Of a stretch of 64,000 bases of DNA, positions 54,898 through 64,000 are shown one piece after another. A program made the translations under genes and the position numbers. Each line of letters opens with the position of its first letter. The first letter of the stretch is position 1. The DNA lies in NCBI RefSeq assembly GCF_030269925.1, contig NC_085109.1, forward strand, positions 7,130,001 to 7,194,000, given 5' to 3'. The notes beneath the pieces were generated by a model. That model worked only from the letters and a program-made list of their open reading frames with translations. It made no database searches and was not told the origin of the DNA. This stretch comes from Bombyx mori (taxonomy: Eukaryota > Arthropoda > Insecta > Lepidoptera > Bombycidae).

Positions 54898-56981
54898 ATG
54901 ATTACGAAGACTTTTGTTGCGGTTCTGGCATTTGTAAGTTTTAAACAGTAATTTTTCGATAGTTTAATTATTATTTGTGCATTTTATTTACGACTAGCTG
55001 ACCCGGCAGACTTCGTAGTGCCTCAATCGATAAATAAAAGACCTAAACTTTGGTATAAAATAAACTTAAAACAAACAAAAGGGATCCGTCAGACGGGGGA
55101 CACACCAAAGGAAAAACAAAATTGTTATTTTTATTTAATTCCGAGCATTTACATATTTATCTACTTTTAAACCTTCTCTGGACTTCCACAAATAAGTCAA
55201 GACCAAAATTAGCCAAATCGGTCCAGCCCTTCTCGAGTTTTAGCGAGACTAACGAACAGTAATTCATTTTTATATGTATAGATAATCGATAGTATTACTC
55301 CATACTAAACAGTTTCAATTTTGCTTATGATTTTTATTAAAAATACATTTATACTTACTCGTTCCCATGGAAAAGTCGCCAGGCCTGCGAGTGAATTGAC
55401 TGTGCCAACGTTCAAATCTATGGAGTATAATTACCAATTATTAATACAAAAAATATTTGAGTTTTTATTTTTTATTGCTTAGATGGGTGGACAAGCTCAC
55501 AGCCCACCTGGTGTTAAGTGGTTACTGGAGCCCATAGACATCTACGACGTAAATGCGCCACACACCTTGTGATATAAGTTCTAAGGTCTCAAGTATAGTC
55601 ACAACGGCTGCCCCACCCTTCAAACCAAAACGCATTACTGCTTGACGGCAGAAATAGGCAGGGTGGTGGTACCTACCCGCGGGGACTCACAAGAGGTCCT
55701 ACGACCAGTAACACAAACCCGCAAATTATAATTTGCGGGTTTATTCTTTTTGATACACGATGTTATTCCTTCACCGTGGGAGTCAATCGTGAACATTTGT
55801 TGAGTACGTATTTCATTAGAAAAATTGATACCCGCCTGAGATTCGAACACCGGTGCATCGCTCAACACGAATAATGCACCGGACGTCTTATCCTTTAGGC
55901 CACGACGAATTATTACTTACGAATTTTGAAGTGCACTAGCTAAAATAATTAGGCTGAATACATACATATTACATATATGTATACGAATTGGTATCAATGT
56001 TTTATTTCTGTCACGAAACAGAAATGTATTCCGGTTTGAAGAGCAAGACAGTCGATCTTACAATACAATTAAGGGGATTGACCTCAAACACCAAAATCGG
56101 TACTGGCATTCAGTTTGTATTATTAATAAATATCACCATGATGACTATGAGTTTTGACTGTGGATGAGCTAAAAACTAACAAATATTTAGTACGTTAGTA
56201 GGTATCTACAGTACGATTCGGGATATTTTCTTAGATAAATCTATATATTAATACGTGAAGCAAAAACTTTGTATCCCTTTTGACGAAAATTGCGCGGACG
56301 GAGGAGTATGAAATTTTCCACACTTATAAAGGATATAGAGAAGAAGTGCACAATGCTAATATTTTTTTAAAATAATGCGTAAAAGATACATTAAATCAAT
56401 AAAGAAAACATTACACACACTACATACCATATTATTATATTTGACGCAAACACGCATGCATACTATTTATTGTCGAACTTTTTGTTCTTGACGTCTGTGG
56501 TCAAATTGAGAATAGATTAAATATTGTTTGTCTTTATTAATATTTTTTTATAGTGTAGCCTTGGCGAAATTTGTGATTATAGAAGTATAAAATACAATCA
56601 TAATAGTGTACAAACTTGCAATTCCAATTGATTATAGTCGAATTTCGACTACTGCGGACCTCTAGTTCTAATAAAAACGTTTTAATATTTCAGTGCGTTG
56701 CTGTGGGCGCCTTGTCTTTAGCGGAAGAATATCCAGAAACAAACAATAAAATAGTTCCTAAACCAATCGAATATGTAAATGATGAAGACGATACGTATAA
56801 TGTCGTCAGCTGGACGTCTTGTAATCTAACCGAAACGCCGATTTTTTCATGCCACGACTGCAACACCCGAATGTTCTGCAATCCGATCGGCGGCCTTCTT
56901 ATATCCTGCAGAGATAATCGTCGTCCTCACTGCAACCGCGGCCTGTGCAAATCCACACCCAGTGATGAATGCGCTCAATAA
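54898..56981 (+). CDS. secreted cysteine-motif protein, cluster gene 2 (107 residues)
   Basis: Exons 54898-54933 (MITKTFVAVLAF, donor 'ttt|gtaagt') and 56694-56981 (acceptor 'ttaatatttcag'), phase 0. The signal peptide continues CVAVGALS across the junction. The mature chain has an acidic region (YVNDEDDTYN), then a cysteine module with the same C-x2-C-x5-C-x9-C-x7-C-x4-C-x7-C spacing as gene 1. A leading Cys sits nine residues before the module, and the chain ends 'STPSDECAQ'. The 1760-bp intron is mostly transposable elements (repeat 54994-55283, full Bm1, Helitron), yet the splice sites are intact. A matrix/chitin-binding role is inferred only from the cysteine pattern. Confidence 0.85.
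54994..55283 (+). repeat. interspersed repeat ('ctagctgacccg' family), intronic
   Basis: 'ctagctgacccggcagactt' to 'ttttatatgtatagata'. It has about 70 bp more in the middle than the copy at 14422-14640. Confidence 0.8.
55467..55906 (-). repeat. full-length Bm1 SINE, intronic
   Basis: Reverse orientation, from 'attgcttagatgggtggaca' to the tRNA-like head ending 'tcctttaggccacgac'. The box-B complement 'gattcgaacaccggtgc' is intact. Confidence 0.95.
56240..56665 (+). mobile_element. non-autonomous Helitron, copy B, ending 28 bp before an exon
   Basis: 5' TCTATATATTAATACG after A; 3' CTAG before T; hairpin 'tagtcgaatttcgacta' at 56635-56651. It is homologous along its whole length to 42554-42970. 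It lies in the gene 2 intron. Confidence 0.88.
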
Positions 56982-56982
56982 A
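56977..56982 (+). terminator. AATAAA overlapping the stop codon of gene 2
   Basis: The last codons CAA TAA followed by A form AATAAA. A GT-rich 'tgtgtatgtttg' follows about 20 bases later, consistent with cleavage almost at the stop. Confidence 0.55.
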
Positions 56983-57179
56983 TACAAAAATTTAAGCAGC
57001 TGTGTATGTTTGAAGGGCACAAGGCGTCTATTTTAAAATGGGTTTATCAGGATTTTTAAAATATCTATCATTAACAGACCGTTATGACTGTCGGTACTTG
57101 AACCATTGTACCGTGGTTCACTTGCGGACTAAATAATAATAATAACGGTTGGTTCGAAGTAAGTATCAGTTGAATGGAA

Positions 57180-57755
57180 TTCAAATTCAATTCAAATTCA
57201 AAATCATTTATTTTAACTTAGATGTCAGTATAACACACTTGTTGAATGTCAAAATATAAATAACAATGCTAACTCTGCCACCGGTTCCTAAAAAAGCCAC
57301 AGTCCTGAGAAGAACCGGCGAAACAAACTCAGCGGGCTTTTTTTTTGTATTTTCTCAAAAAAAAATTTTTTAAATAAGTAAAAATATTTACAATAAACGA
57401 AAAAACAAGTAAAAAAATACAGTTAAAAAATTATAATAATAATAATGAAAAATAAAAAGGCCAGGAGCGAACGCCTCATTCCCACGTAGTGCCATCTAGT
57501 AAATAATCCTTAATTTTATAATATGCCTTGTTGCACAAACGTTCCTTGACAGTTTTCTTAAATCTATGAACAAGTAGTAATTGAACATTTTGTGGGATCT
57601 TGTTGAAAAGTTGTACATCCAGCCCCCTAAAAGAGTTGCTTATTTGCTTAATTCGAGCCGCCGGCAACGCAAGCCTATGTTTGTTCCTAGTGTTCACATT
57701 ATGCAAATCGCAGACTCTGGGGAATTCTTCAATGTTTTTACGCACGTACAATAAA
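57180..57755 (-). mobile_element. LINE reverse transcriptase C-terminus and 3' UTR (CR1/Jockey-like)
   Basis: Minus frame 57751-57476 reads 'HNVNTRNKHRLALPAARI', 'ISNSFRGLDVQLFNKIPQNV' and 'FKKTVKERLCNKAYYKIKDY', a common C-terminus of moth LINE reverse transcriptases. It is followed by a 3' UTR with 'agaaccggcgaaacaaactc' on the + strand. The end is a 'ttgaattcaaattcaattc'-type microsatellite near 57180, typical of CR1-like 3' ends. Confidence 0.8.
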
Positions 57756-59354
57756 TTTTAAAAAATGTATTGGGACGCTAAAGTTAGATATTATTAGAAT
57801 ATTTGAAATGTATTCAACTGATAAATTTTTTTAATAAATGTATCTTTTTTATTTGGTTGGTTTTGTTAATTTTACATCAATGATACTATGTACACATATG
57901 GACTTGTTGTTGTCTGAAATAAAATAAATCATACATTCAAATCATTCGTTCATTCATTCAATTTAAGGTCCTATTAACTTGTCATCTTTGCAAACGTAAC
58001 AAGGACCACACAATAATATTGTTACTTTGTTGTAATTACCCCAACGAAATTACTGGAATAAATTTAATAGATTTAAATTACAGTTATTTTTTTTAAATCT
58101 ATGGAAACTACGGATCCATGTTTCAAGGCGAATAGCGGGATTCATACGCCAATGTCTATTGATTGTAACCACTCAATCCAAAGTAGGACATGTACCTACT
58201 CGTCTGTCATCTAAAGTAATAAGCAATTAACGTTTTGACAAGAAATACTTGATTCGATAATTTTGTATTAATTTCTTTTATTACAAACACGTACAGCTTT
58301 CACAAAACAAATTCAAACCTTAAACAGATCATGCCAAAAAGACAATCTTTAGAACCAAATCATAAACACTATTTTACCATTATCACTTCAATCGCTAAAC
58401 GAAACACAGGGCGCAAGAAAAGAAAAATAAGTGGATATCAAATTATATATAGTTACTACCAAGAAAAGCAGGTAACAGATTATTTTAATCAACACACAAA
58501 ATTACCGATCACGGATCGAAGCCAAGTCCATACATTACATACATTCTTACTAAAACCTAAATTTAGTTTTAACAAAAACTCAAATTCCTCATTAATTAAA
58601 AAAAATACAATATTACAAACTAAACGAATTTACTTTTATTTACTCATACTACTTATTTATTACTTATTTTATTTTCCCGTCCATGTTTATTGTACAAAAA
58701 AAACTTGCTCAGTTGAAACTAAATAACGAAGCCTTCCTGAAGGAACTTTAGCAAAAGCAAATTGAATTAAAGGCGAAGTGGTTTTGCGAAATACTCAGCT
58801 ATTCTTGGCTATTTTTTTGTCTAAAATATACATTTCAATAGTAATTACTTTAGAGAGTTTTTATTTCGAGGAGCATAGCTTTCTTAGCGAGATCGAATCG
58901 TGACCGCTAAAAGAAAATTCAAACAAAATTCGAAGTCTTTTAGTATTTAAAGATATTTCTTTAGCATCTAAGTAAACATTTAAACGGTAAGAACCTTCGT
59001 AAAAAGACATCTAAGCCTCAAAGAAGTGTTCTACACGTGTCACGACTTATCTTACAATCCTATTTAGTACCTATTATTCTTTCGACTAGGTACTCAGGCA
59101 TTGTATAAGAGGGGTGACAATCTCCCAGAACGAAACCCACGCGTCTGCATTTATATTATTATCTAAGTCGCTACAGGATGTCTCGGCTACGTTATTATTA
59201 GACGAAGACTTAGGTTTGCAAATAGCGTTGATTGCACAATTAGGTATATTTATTTTGAAATAGCAGAATCGGCACGAATCACGTTTTCATTATCTCGAGC
59301 GTGTGTGACGCATTCATAGGAAAGTCACTGTTATCCCGCGTGAAAATTTCCTCA
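57756..59354. other. intergenic AT-rich stretch
   Basis: No supported gene. The 131-codon frame at 58331-58726 is Lys/Tyr/Ile/Leu-rich through base composition and shows no family motif. Confidence 0.45.
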
Positions 59355-59760
59355 CTATTGAGGATTGCGACGACATGTGACGTTCTTCCACTGTGTTCGA
59401 TCATGGGTGGCATGGACCGCATGGTACAGACTACCACCAAGTGCTTCTCTTGCCAGATCTGACCATCCGGCTGGTGTTCTGCCCACGGCGCGCTTGCCCT
59501 CTATGCGCCCCGCAATTATGAGCTTCTCTAATTCATGTCTGGGAGAGCGCATGATGTGTCCGAATAAGCTCATAACACGTTCCCGGCAGATGGAAGAGAG
59601 CCTTTTTCGGATATTTAGCTCCCTTAGAATGGACTCTTTATTTCTCATATGAGTCCACGGTATTCGTAGCATCCTCCGCCACACCCACATTTTAAAGACA
59701 TCGATTTTTTTGATATCGCGGCTTTTCGTGCGATTTTTCATTTTCATTTTCAGCTTTTCC
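59355..59760 (-). mobile_element. LINE reverse transcriptase C-terminal remnant (RTE-like)
   Basis: The minus frame reads 'KIDVFKMWVWRRMLRIPWT', 'NIRKRLSSICRERVMSLFGH', 'GRTPAGWSDLAREALGG' and 'THDRTQWKNV'. It matches the remembered moth pattern of DAFEMWCWRRMLRI.WT ... LGHI.R ... GR.P.RW.D ... DR..W. Only the last 130 codons are present. Confidence 0.85.
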
Positions 59761-60039
59761 TAGCTGTCTATTAAATACACTAGTTCTTTCATTAAGTTCT
59801 TTTTTAGTAAAAACGAGAGACTACCATACTACTACCTAGCTACACGGGACCCCGTCTGTTACGCACGAGATCGCTATGTCATTTTTTATGATCATTTTCA
59901 CCATACCTATACTGCGATTTTTACTGTCCTTACTTGTGTGGTTTTTATTATGGTTTACTTGTGTGGTTTTTATTGCTACGATGGATAGACGAACTAAACT
60001 TAATCCCTAATTAAAGAAACTTAATCCCGCACCTACCTT

Positions 60040-60150
60040 AATGCATGAGTTTTCATTCTCAGTTTTATGGTGATACAAAGGCTGTTCCATCCTACAAAAC
60101 AAAATGCATTACTGCTTCACGGTGGAACTAGGCGCGGTGACACTAGATTT
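60040..60150 (-). repeat. degraded Bm1-like fragment
   Basis: 'gcacctaccttaatgcatga' and 'tgcattactgcttcacgg' resemble reversed Bm1. The rest is eroded. Confidence 0.45.
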
Positions 60151-60399
60151 CATGCAAATGCAAATTTTGTTTTACTCTTAGACTACAGTTTTTTACCTGA
60201 TACTTCAAGTGGTGCCTTAAAGTATCGAGCGACGTTATTCTATTTAACCAAAAACAAAAACAACCTTCAGTATAATCCTGTATTTGAAGTAATGTACTTG
60301 ATGATTATTTTTCTATTCGTTTCTAGAAAAAAAGCAAGTTAGTGACGTCCCTAAGCAACAGTATTATTCATAAACACGTCGATTGCTGCTTCACCATAA

Positions 60400-60407
60400 T
60401 ATATAAA
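60400..60407 (+). promoter_or_regulatory. TATA box and initiator of cysteine-rich gene 3
   Basis: TATATAAA is followed 22 bases from its start by a TCAGT initiator-like sequence (60422-60426). The start codon is at 60478. Confidence 0.65.
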
Positions 60408-60477
60408 CATGTCGATACACATCAGTCCATTCGATTCGATCGTCGATTCTCAATCACACGACTAAATACCCTACAAA

Positions 60478-62403
60478 ATGTATTCTCACTTTAGTTTGAT
60501 AATGGTTGTTTTAATTTATGTAAGTACATTTTAAATATTTTATAACACTTTCGATTTATTAGCATTCTGTTTTTTGTAATTTATGAATGACGAAAAATAA
60601 ATTTCAATATATTTATAAGTGATTTTACAACGAAAAAAACTATATAAAAACACAATTGAAATGAAGCGGTTATAATAATTACGAAAGTTTAATGATTTTC
60701 CTAAAATGACTGCCCGATACAGTTGTAGCTGAAATAGAAACTGTATCTAAATTAAGCATAACTCAACGGCAAATGATCGACCGAAACAAAAAATAGAAGA
60801 TTACTATATATATTATCTATTTGCTATTAGCTATTTGCTACTACTCTACTACTTAACTTTAAAACAAAAATTTGTACTCATTATCTACTTAATTTATTAG
60901 TTGCTACTACTCTAAGTATTTTTAGTGCAGACCTAATGAACGTTGTTCTAATGTTGTGAACGACAAAAATATTTATACAGAAACTTAGCGTATCCACAAA
61001 TTTTGTTGTAATTGTAAGCTTAAACTGTGTTTGTACTTTGTTTAAATTAATAAATGTTTTTCAAGGTCATGAAAACAGCAGTCGCTGTGCCACATACAAA
61101 TACAACCGAAAACAACCTAACTGAATTAATGGAAGTGTTCAGAAACAGTATACCATTTTTCTCGCAAATTCTTTTCAACGTTTCAAGTTTTGGATTATCC
61201 GATGAATATAATCTTAAAACACCGCATTTTCCATTTCCCATCCGTCGTAAAAGATCTCCAATATTTTTGACACGGCCATTAACAGAGGGGCTTGGGGTAT
61301 CTAAAATATTATCAACCCCCCTAAAACGTCACATCATGCTATGTGACTTTATTAAAAAAGTAAGTAACTACCACAACAATTACACAAAGTGTCAAAAAAG
61401 TTCCCGAAGCCAAAAGGAGCACAAAATTATCGTCCATACTTAATCCGAAACCAATGTTAACATGTTAACTTTCTACCATAAAAGCAGCGGCTTGGCTCTG
61501 TCCATGGCATTGCTGATGTCCCTGAGCGATGGTCACCACTAACCATCAAGTGGGCCTACAAGGGCATCAAAAAATAAATGCTTTTTTATTTGGGTTGGAG
61601 GGATTGCTGGTACCCCAGAGGTCATTTCGTGTGTGAATGCGTGCGTTTTTTCTAACTTCATATTTCATTATCTATAATTGACTTTGATTTTTTACTTTTT
61701 GGTATGTAAAATTAATATGTCCAGATTGATTGATTGTACAATTCTATGATATGGTGCTATTAGGTCCAATATAAATAATCAATACTTTAAATGTTAAGCA
61801 TTAGAACAATAAGCCATTAATAACTAAACGAATGAAAGCGCGCACGTCATTGACCTTTTCTAGATAGTAACTATGGAATTACTGTTGATAAACGCCCTTT
61901 TAACACAGAAAAATATGATACTTTTTTAATAAGCTGGCACTAGAATTTCACACAATAATGTACCCTTTTAGCTCCAGACCACAAAATTATAGAAGAGTAC
62001 AGTCATTACTTAAACAGAGATTTGGACCTTGTTTCCTTCATAAGCTATCTATTTCTTAAAATAACGCCACGGCAAAACGTCACGTCAAAGGTTTATCAAT
62101 ATAATATACTGAAATTATTTTCAGCCCGGTGGAACATGTGCTAGCTGTCACGAAGCCATCATCTGTCTACCCGGAAACGTTGGCATCATTAAACACTGCA
62201 GCTCGGTCCTTCCATACTGCTTTAAAGGACGCTGCTCTCTAACGCCCAACGATGAATGCAAAAACACCACTTCTTCAACCAACACGGATTCAACTCTTTC
62301 TCCTGCAAAAACTACTTCTGCGTCAAACACCGTTGAAAATAAAACTGTTTCAGTGTCTCCTAACACAACTAATTCTCCTACCACAACTCCAATGACTTCG
62401 TAA
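60478..62403 (+). CDS. secreted cysteine-motif/mucin-like protein, cluster gene 3 (204 residues, three exons)
   Basis: Exons 60478-60519 (MYSHFSLIMVVLIY), 61066-61359 and 62125-62403, all phase 0, with gtaagt donors and 'tttttcaag'/'attttcag' acceptors. The signal peptide runs on as VMKTAVA in exon 2. Exon 2 (98 codons) has no counterpart in genes 1 and 2. It contains a dibasic 'PIRRKRSP' that resembles a furin-type cleavage site. Exon 3 carries the cluster's cysteine module with C-x2-C-x5-C-x10-C-x6-C-x4-C-x7-C spacing ('PYCFKGRCSLTPNDEC'). It ends with a Thr/Ser/Asn-rich tail holding several N-x-S/T sequons, so it is probably heavily glycosylated. Function is inferred only as extracellular. 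Confidence 0.83.
61485..61578 (+). repeat. LINE 3' tail fragment in gene 3 intron
   Basis: 'agcagcggcttggctctgtc', 'tggcattgctgatgtc', 'caccactaaccatcaagtgg', then A-rich. Same family as 1735-1850. Confidence 0.7.
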
Positions 62404-62440
62404 CTACTCTTTATTTGATCCATAGATTCGTTAGTGATCT

Positions 62441-62446
62441 AATAAA
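62441..62446 (+). terminator. polyadenylation signal of gene 3
   Basis: AATAAA 37 bases after the stop. A second AATAAA at 62475-62480 is an equal candidate. Confidence 0.5.
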
Positions 62447-62803
62447 TATTAGGTTCATTTTTCATCGAAACACGAATAAAGTTATTTTTGAATGTAATAA
62501 TATTGATATTTATGTTTCATACATATAATGTTGCGAAACTAAAATTATAATATATAAAATTTTGTATGCCTGTTTTTATTTACGAAAATCACGATCTCTG
62601 ATGGCAACTGAAATTTATAGAATGACGCGTGCTACTTCCTTTTTCTTTGTTCATACAGGAATATGTTGATACATATAAATACCATTAAGGTTACATCACT
62701 ACGAGAGACCGAAGGAGGACTAATGTTGGAATGTGCAATATAGTCTACAGATAGGGTGGGCCTTTACTAACTAATATCCCTATATGCAGATTGCTATTAA
62801 TAG

Positions 62804-62863
62804 GGTACCGGCATCGATATATATATAATATATCGATATATATATAATATATCGATAGGTACC
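62804..62863. repeat. 19-bp AT-rich tandem repeat between GGTACC sites
   Basis: Two perfect copies of atcgatatatatataatat (62813-62831, 62832-62850) plus a partial third are flanked by ggtacc at 62804-62809 and 62858-62863. The whole block is near-palindromic. Confidence 0.85.
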
Positions 62864-63419
62864 GGGAACAATTTAAACAGACTGCCAATCCTCTTAGTAT
62901 CAATTCACTCTGATTTGGTCAGTATGCTCCTACACAAAAAATTAACTGCAACCCCTTTTTAATATAGCATGGAAACGTGTCTGCTCTTCATCCAGAACTG
63001 ACCGTAAGGACTTGTTAGGTCTTGTTAGGTTCGGTTGGTCTGCCTATATGGAGGGAGAAAGAGGAATGAGGAGGGGGAATCCTCCAAACCAAATCGTGAG
63101 ATTTGTTTCTAAAATAAGACGACACTACCAATCCGTATGGATACATCACGCTCTACCGGTGGCAACTGATTTGTGACTTGAATATAGTTATTCTGCATTC
63201 ATGAAATGGTCTCCGCCTACAGGATTTTCAGAGTGCTAATGTCATTTTTCAAAAGAGGGATAACGTGAGCATGTCATAGTAAACAGGCATTGGCTTTGGC
63301 ATTGATACCCTTTATGGATTGCAGTGACCACATTCCATAATATACCTATTGCTAATCGTTTGCTTGCCTAAATAATAAAACTAAAACATCGTAACAATGC
63401 TCTTGTCTCTTATGAAATT

Positions 63420-63750
63420 ACGTCGCCGTAAAGACGTCATTACAGATCCTCCCGATCGATTAACGATGTTTTGGTACCACAAGCACCGGTCACCGTCCTC
63501 GCCGAATCCGTCGCTTGCAACGAAGGGCTCGACGAGCGAATTAACCGATAGACACAGCCCACTGAGTTTCTCGCCGGATCTTCTCAGAGGGTCGCGTTTC
63601 CGATCCGGTGGTAGATTCTGCGAAGCACTGCTCTTGCTAGGGTCAGTGTTAGTAACACTCCGGTTTGAGCCCTGTGAGCTCACCTACACACGTTAGGGTG
63701 AAACTGAAATAGCCTCTCAAGGTTATAAGCATAGGTAGGTGAAAAAAAAG
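63420..63750 (+). mobile_element. LINE 3' tail (BMC1-related subfamily)
   Basis: 'gaagggctcgacgagcgaat', 'gtttctcgccggatcttctc', 'gatccggtggtagattctgc', 'agcataggtaggtg' and then a short A run. The + and - open frames here are shadows. Confidence 0.8.
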
Positions 63751-64000
63751 ACCAAATTAATAACTGAAACGTACCCAACATTTTAATAGCCTTGTAAACA
63801 ATAACAATTACTGAAGCCAATAAATTAATTTAAATTGAAAAATTACTTGTGATGTGTCACACAGCTTTACAGTAAATTACCATAACGTAAATTGGCTAAT
63901 AAAAACTATGTATTGTGCATTTAAGTGTAAAATTAATTTGTTTCGTGCCTTTGAATATCGATTTTTTGATAAAATATACCAGCTAAAAGGCCTCGTGGTA

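Noticed and set aside
58331..58726. 131-codon + strand frame, Lys/Tyr-rich
   Set aside because: Composition follows the AT-rich DNA. There is no signal peptide at the start, no motif and no promoter or splice context.

Overview
The window reads as lepidopteran nuclear DNA, almost certainly silkworm (Bombyx). It is AT-rich, has small GT-AG-spliced exons, and is saturated with the tRNA-derived Bm1 SINE (about 23 recognisable copies) and with 3' ends of BMC1-type LINEs. No bacterial, organellar or viral genes were seen. Most long open frames lie inside transposable elements and are not host genes.

Five host genes can be supported. (1) A Pax3/7 transcription factor, best matched to gooseberry-neuro, lies on the + strand. 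It has a paired-box exon at 18820-18992, further exons at 24366-24506, 24721-24829 and 31080-31276, and a terminal exon at 32120-32854. All junctions are phase-compatible, but its short N-terminal exon was not found. (2) A convergent minus-strand gene (36395 to 33410, two exons) encodes an 819-residue secreted protein. It has an acidic Asp/Ser stretch, a Lys/Glu coiled coil and near-identical 35-residue tandem repeats. (3-5) Three tandem + strand genes (49379-49958, 54898-56981, 60478-62403) encode small secreted proteins that share one seven-cysteine spacing. All have a phase-0 intron inside the signal peptide and a TATA box at a suitable distance. They look like a peritrophin/chitin-binding-like family expanded by local duplication.

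Layout: 1-18.8 kb is gene-poor and holds SINEs, LINE tails (BMC1-type, R1-like, RTE-like) and short repeats. 18.8-32.9 kb is the Pax gene; its introns carry a 5'-truncated BMC1-type LINE with a 12-bp target-site duplication, several Bm1 copies and a MITE with 48-bp terminal inverted repeats. 33.4-36.5 kb is the repetitive secreted protein. 36.5-49.3 kb is repeats, including a Helitron and a Bm1 nested in another repeat. 49.3-62.5 kb is the cysteine-rich cluster, interleaved with a PIF/Harbinger-like element, LINE tails, a full Bm1 and a second Helitron copy. 62.5-64 kb is non-coding and ends in a LINE tail.

Gene models were built by eye from reading frames, splice signals and family memory. 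No alignment or expression data were available.
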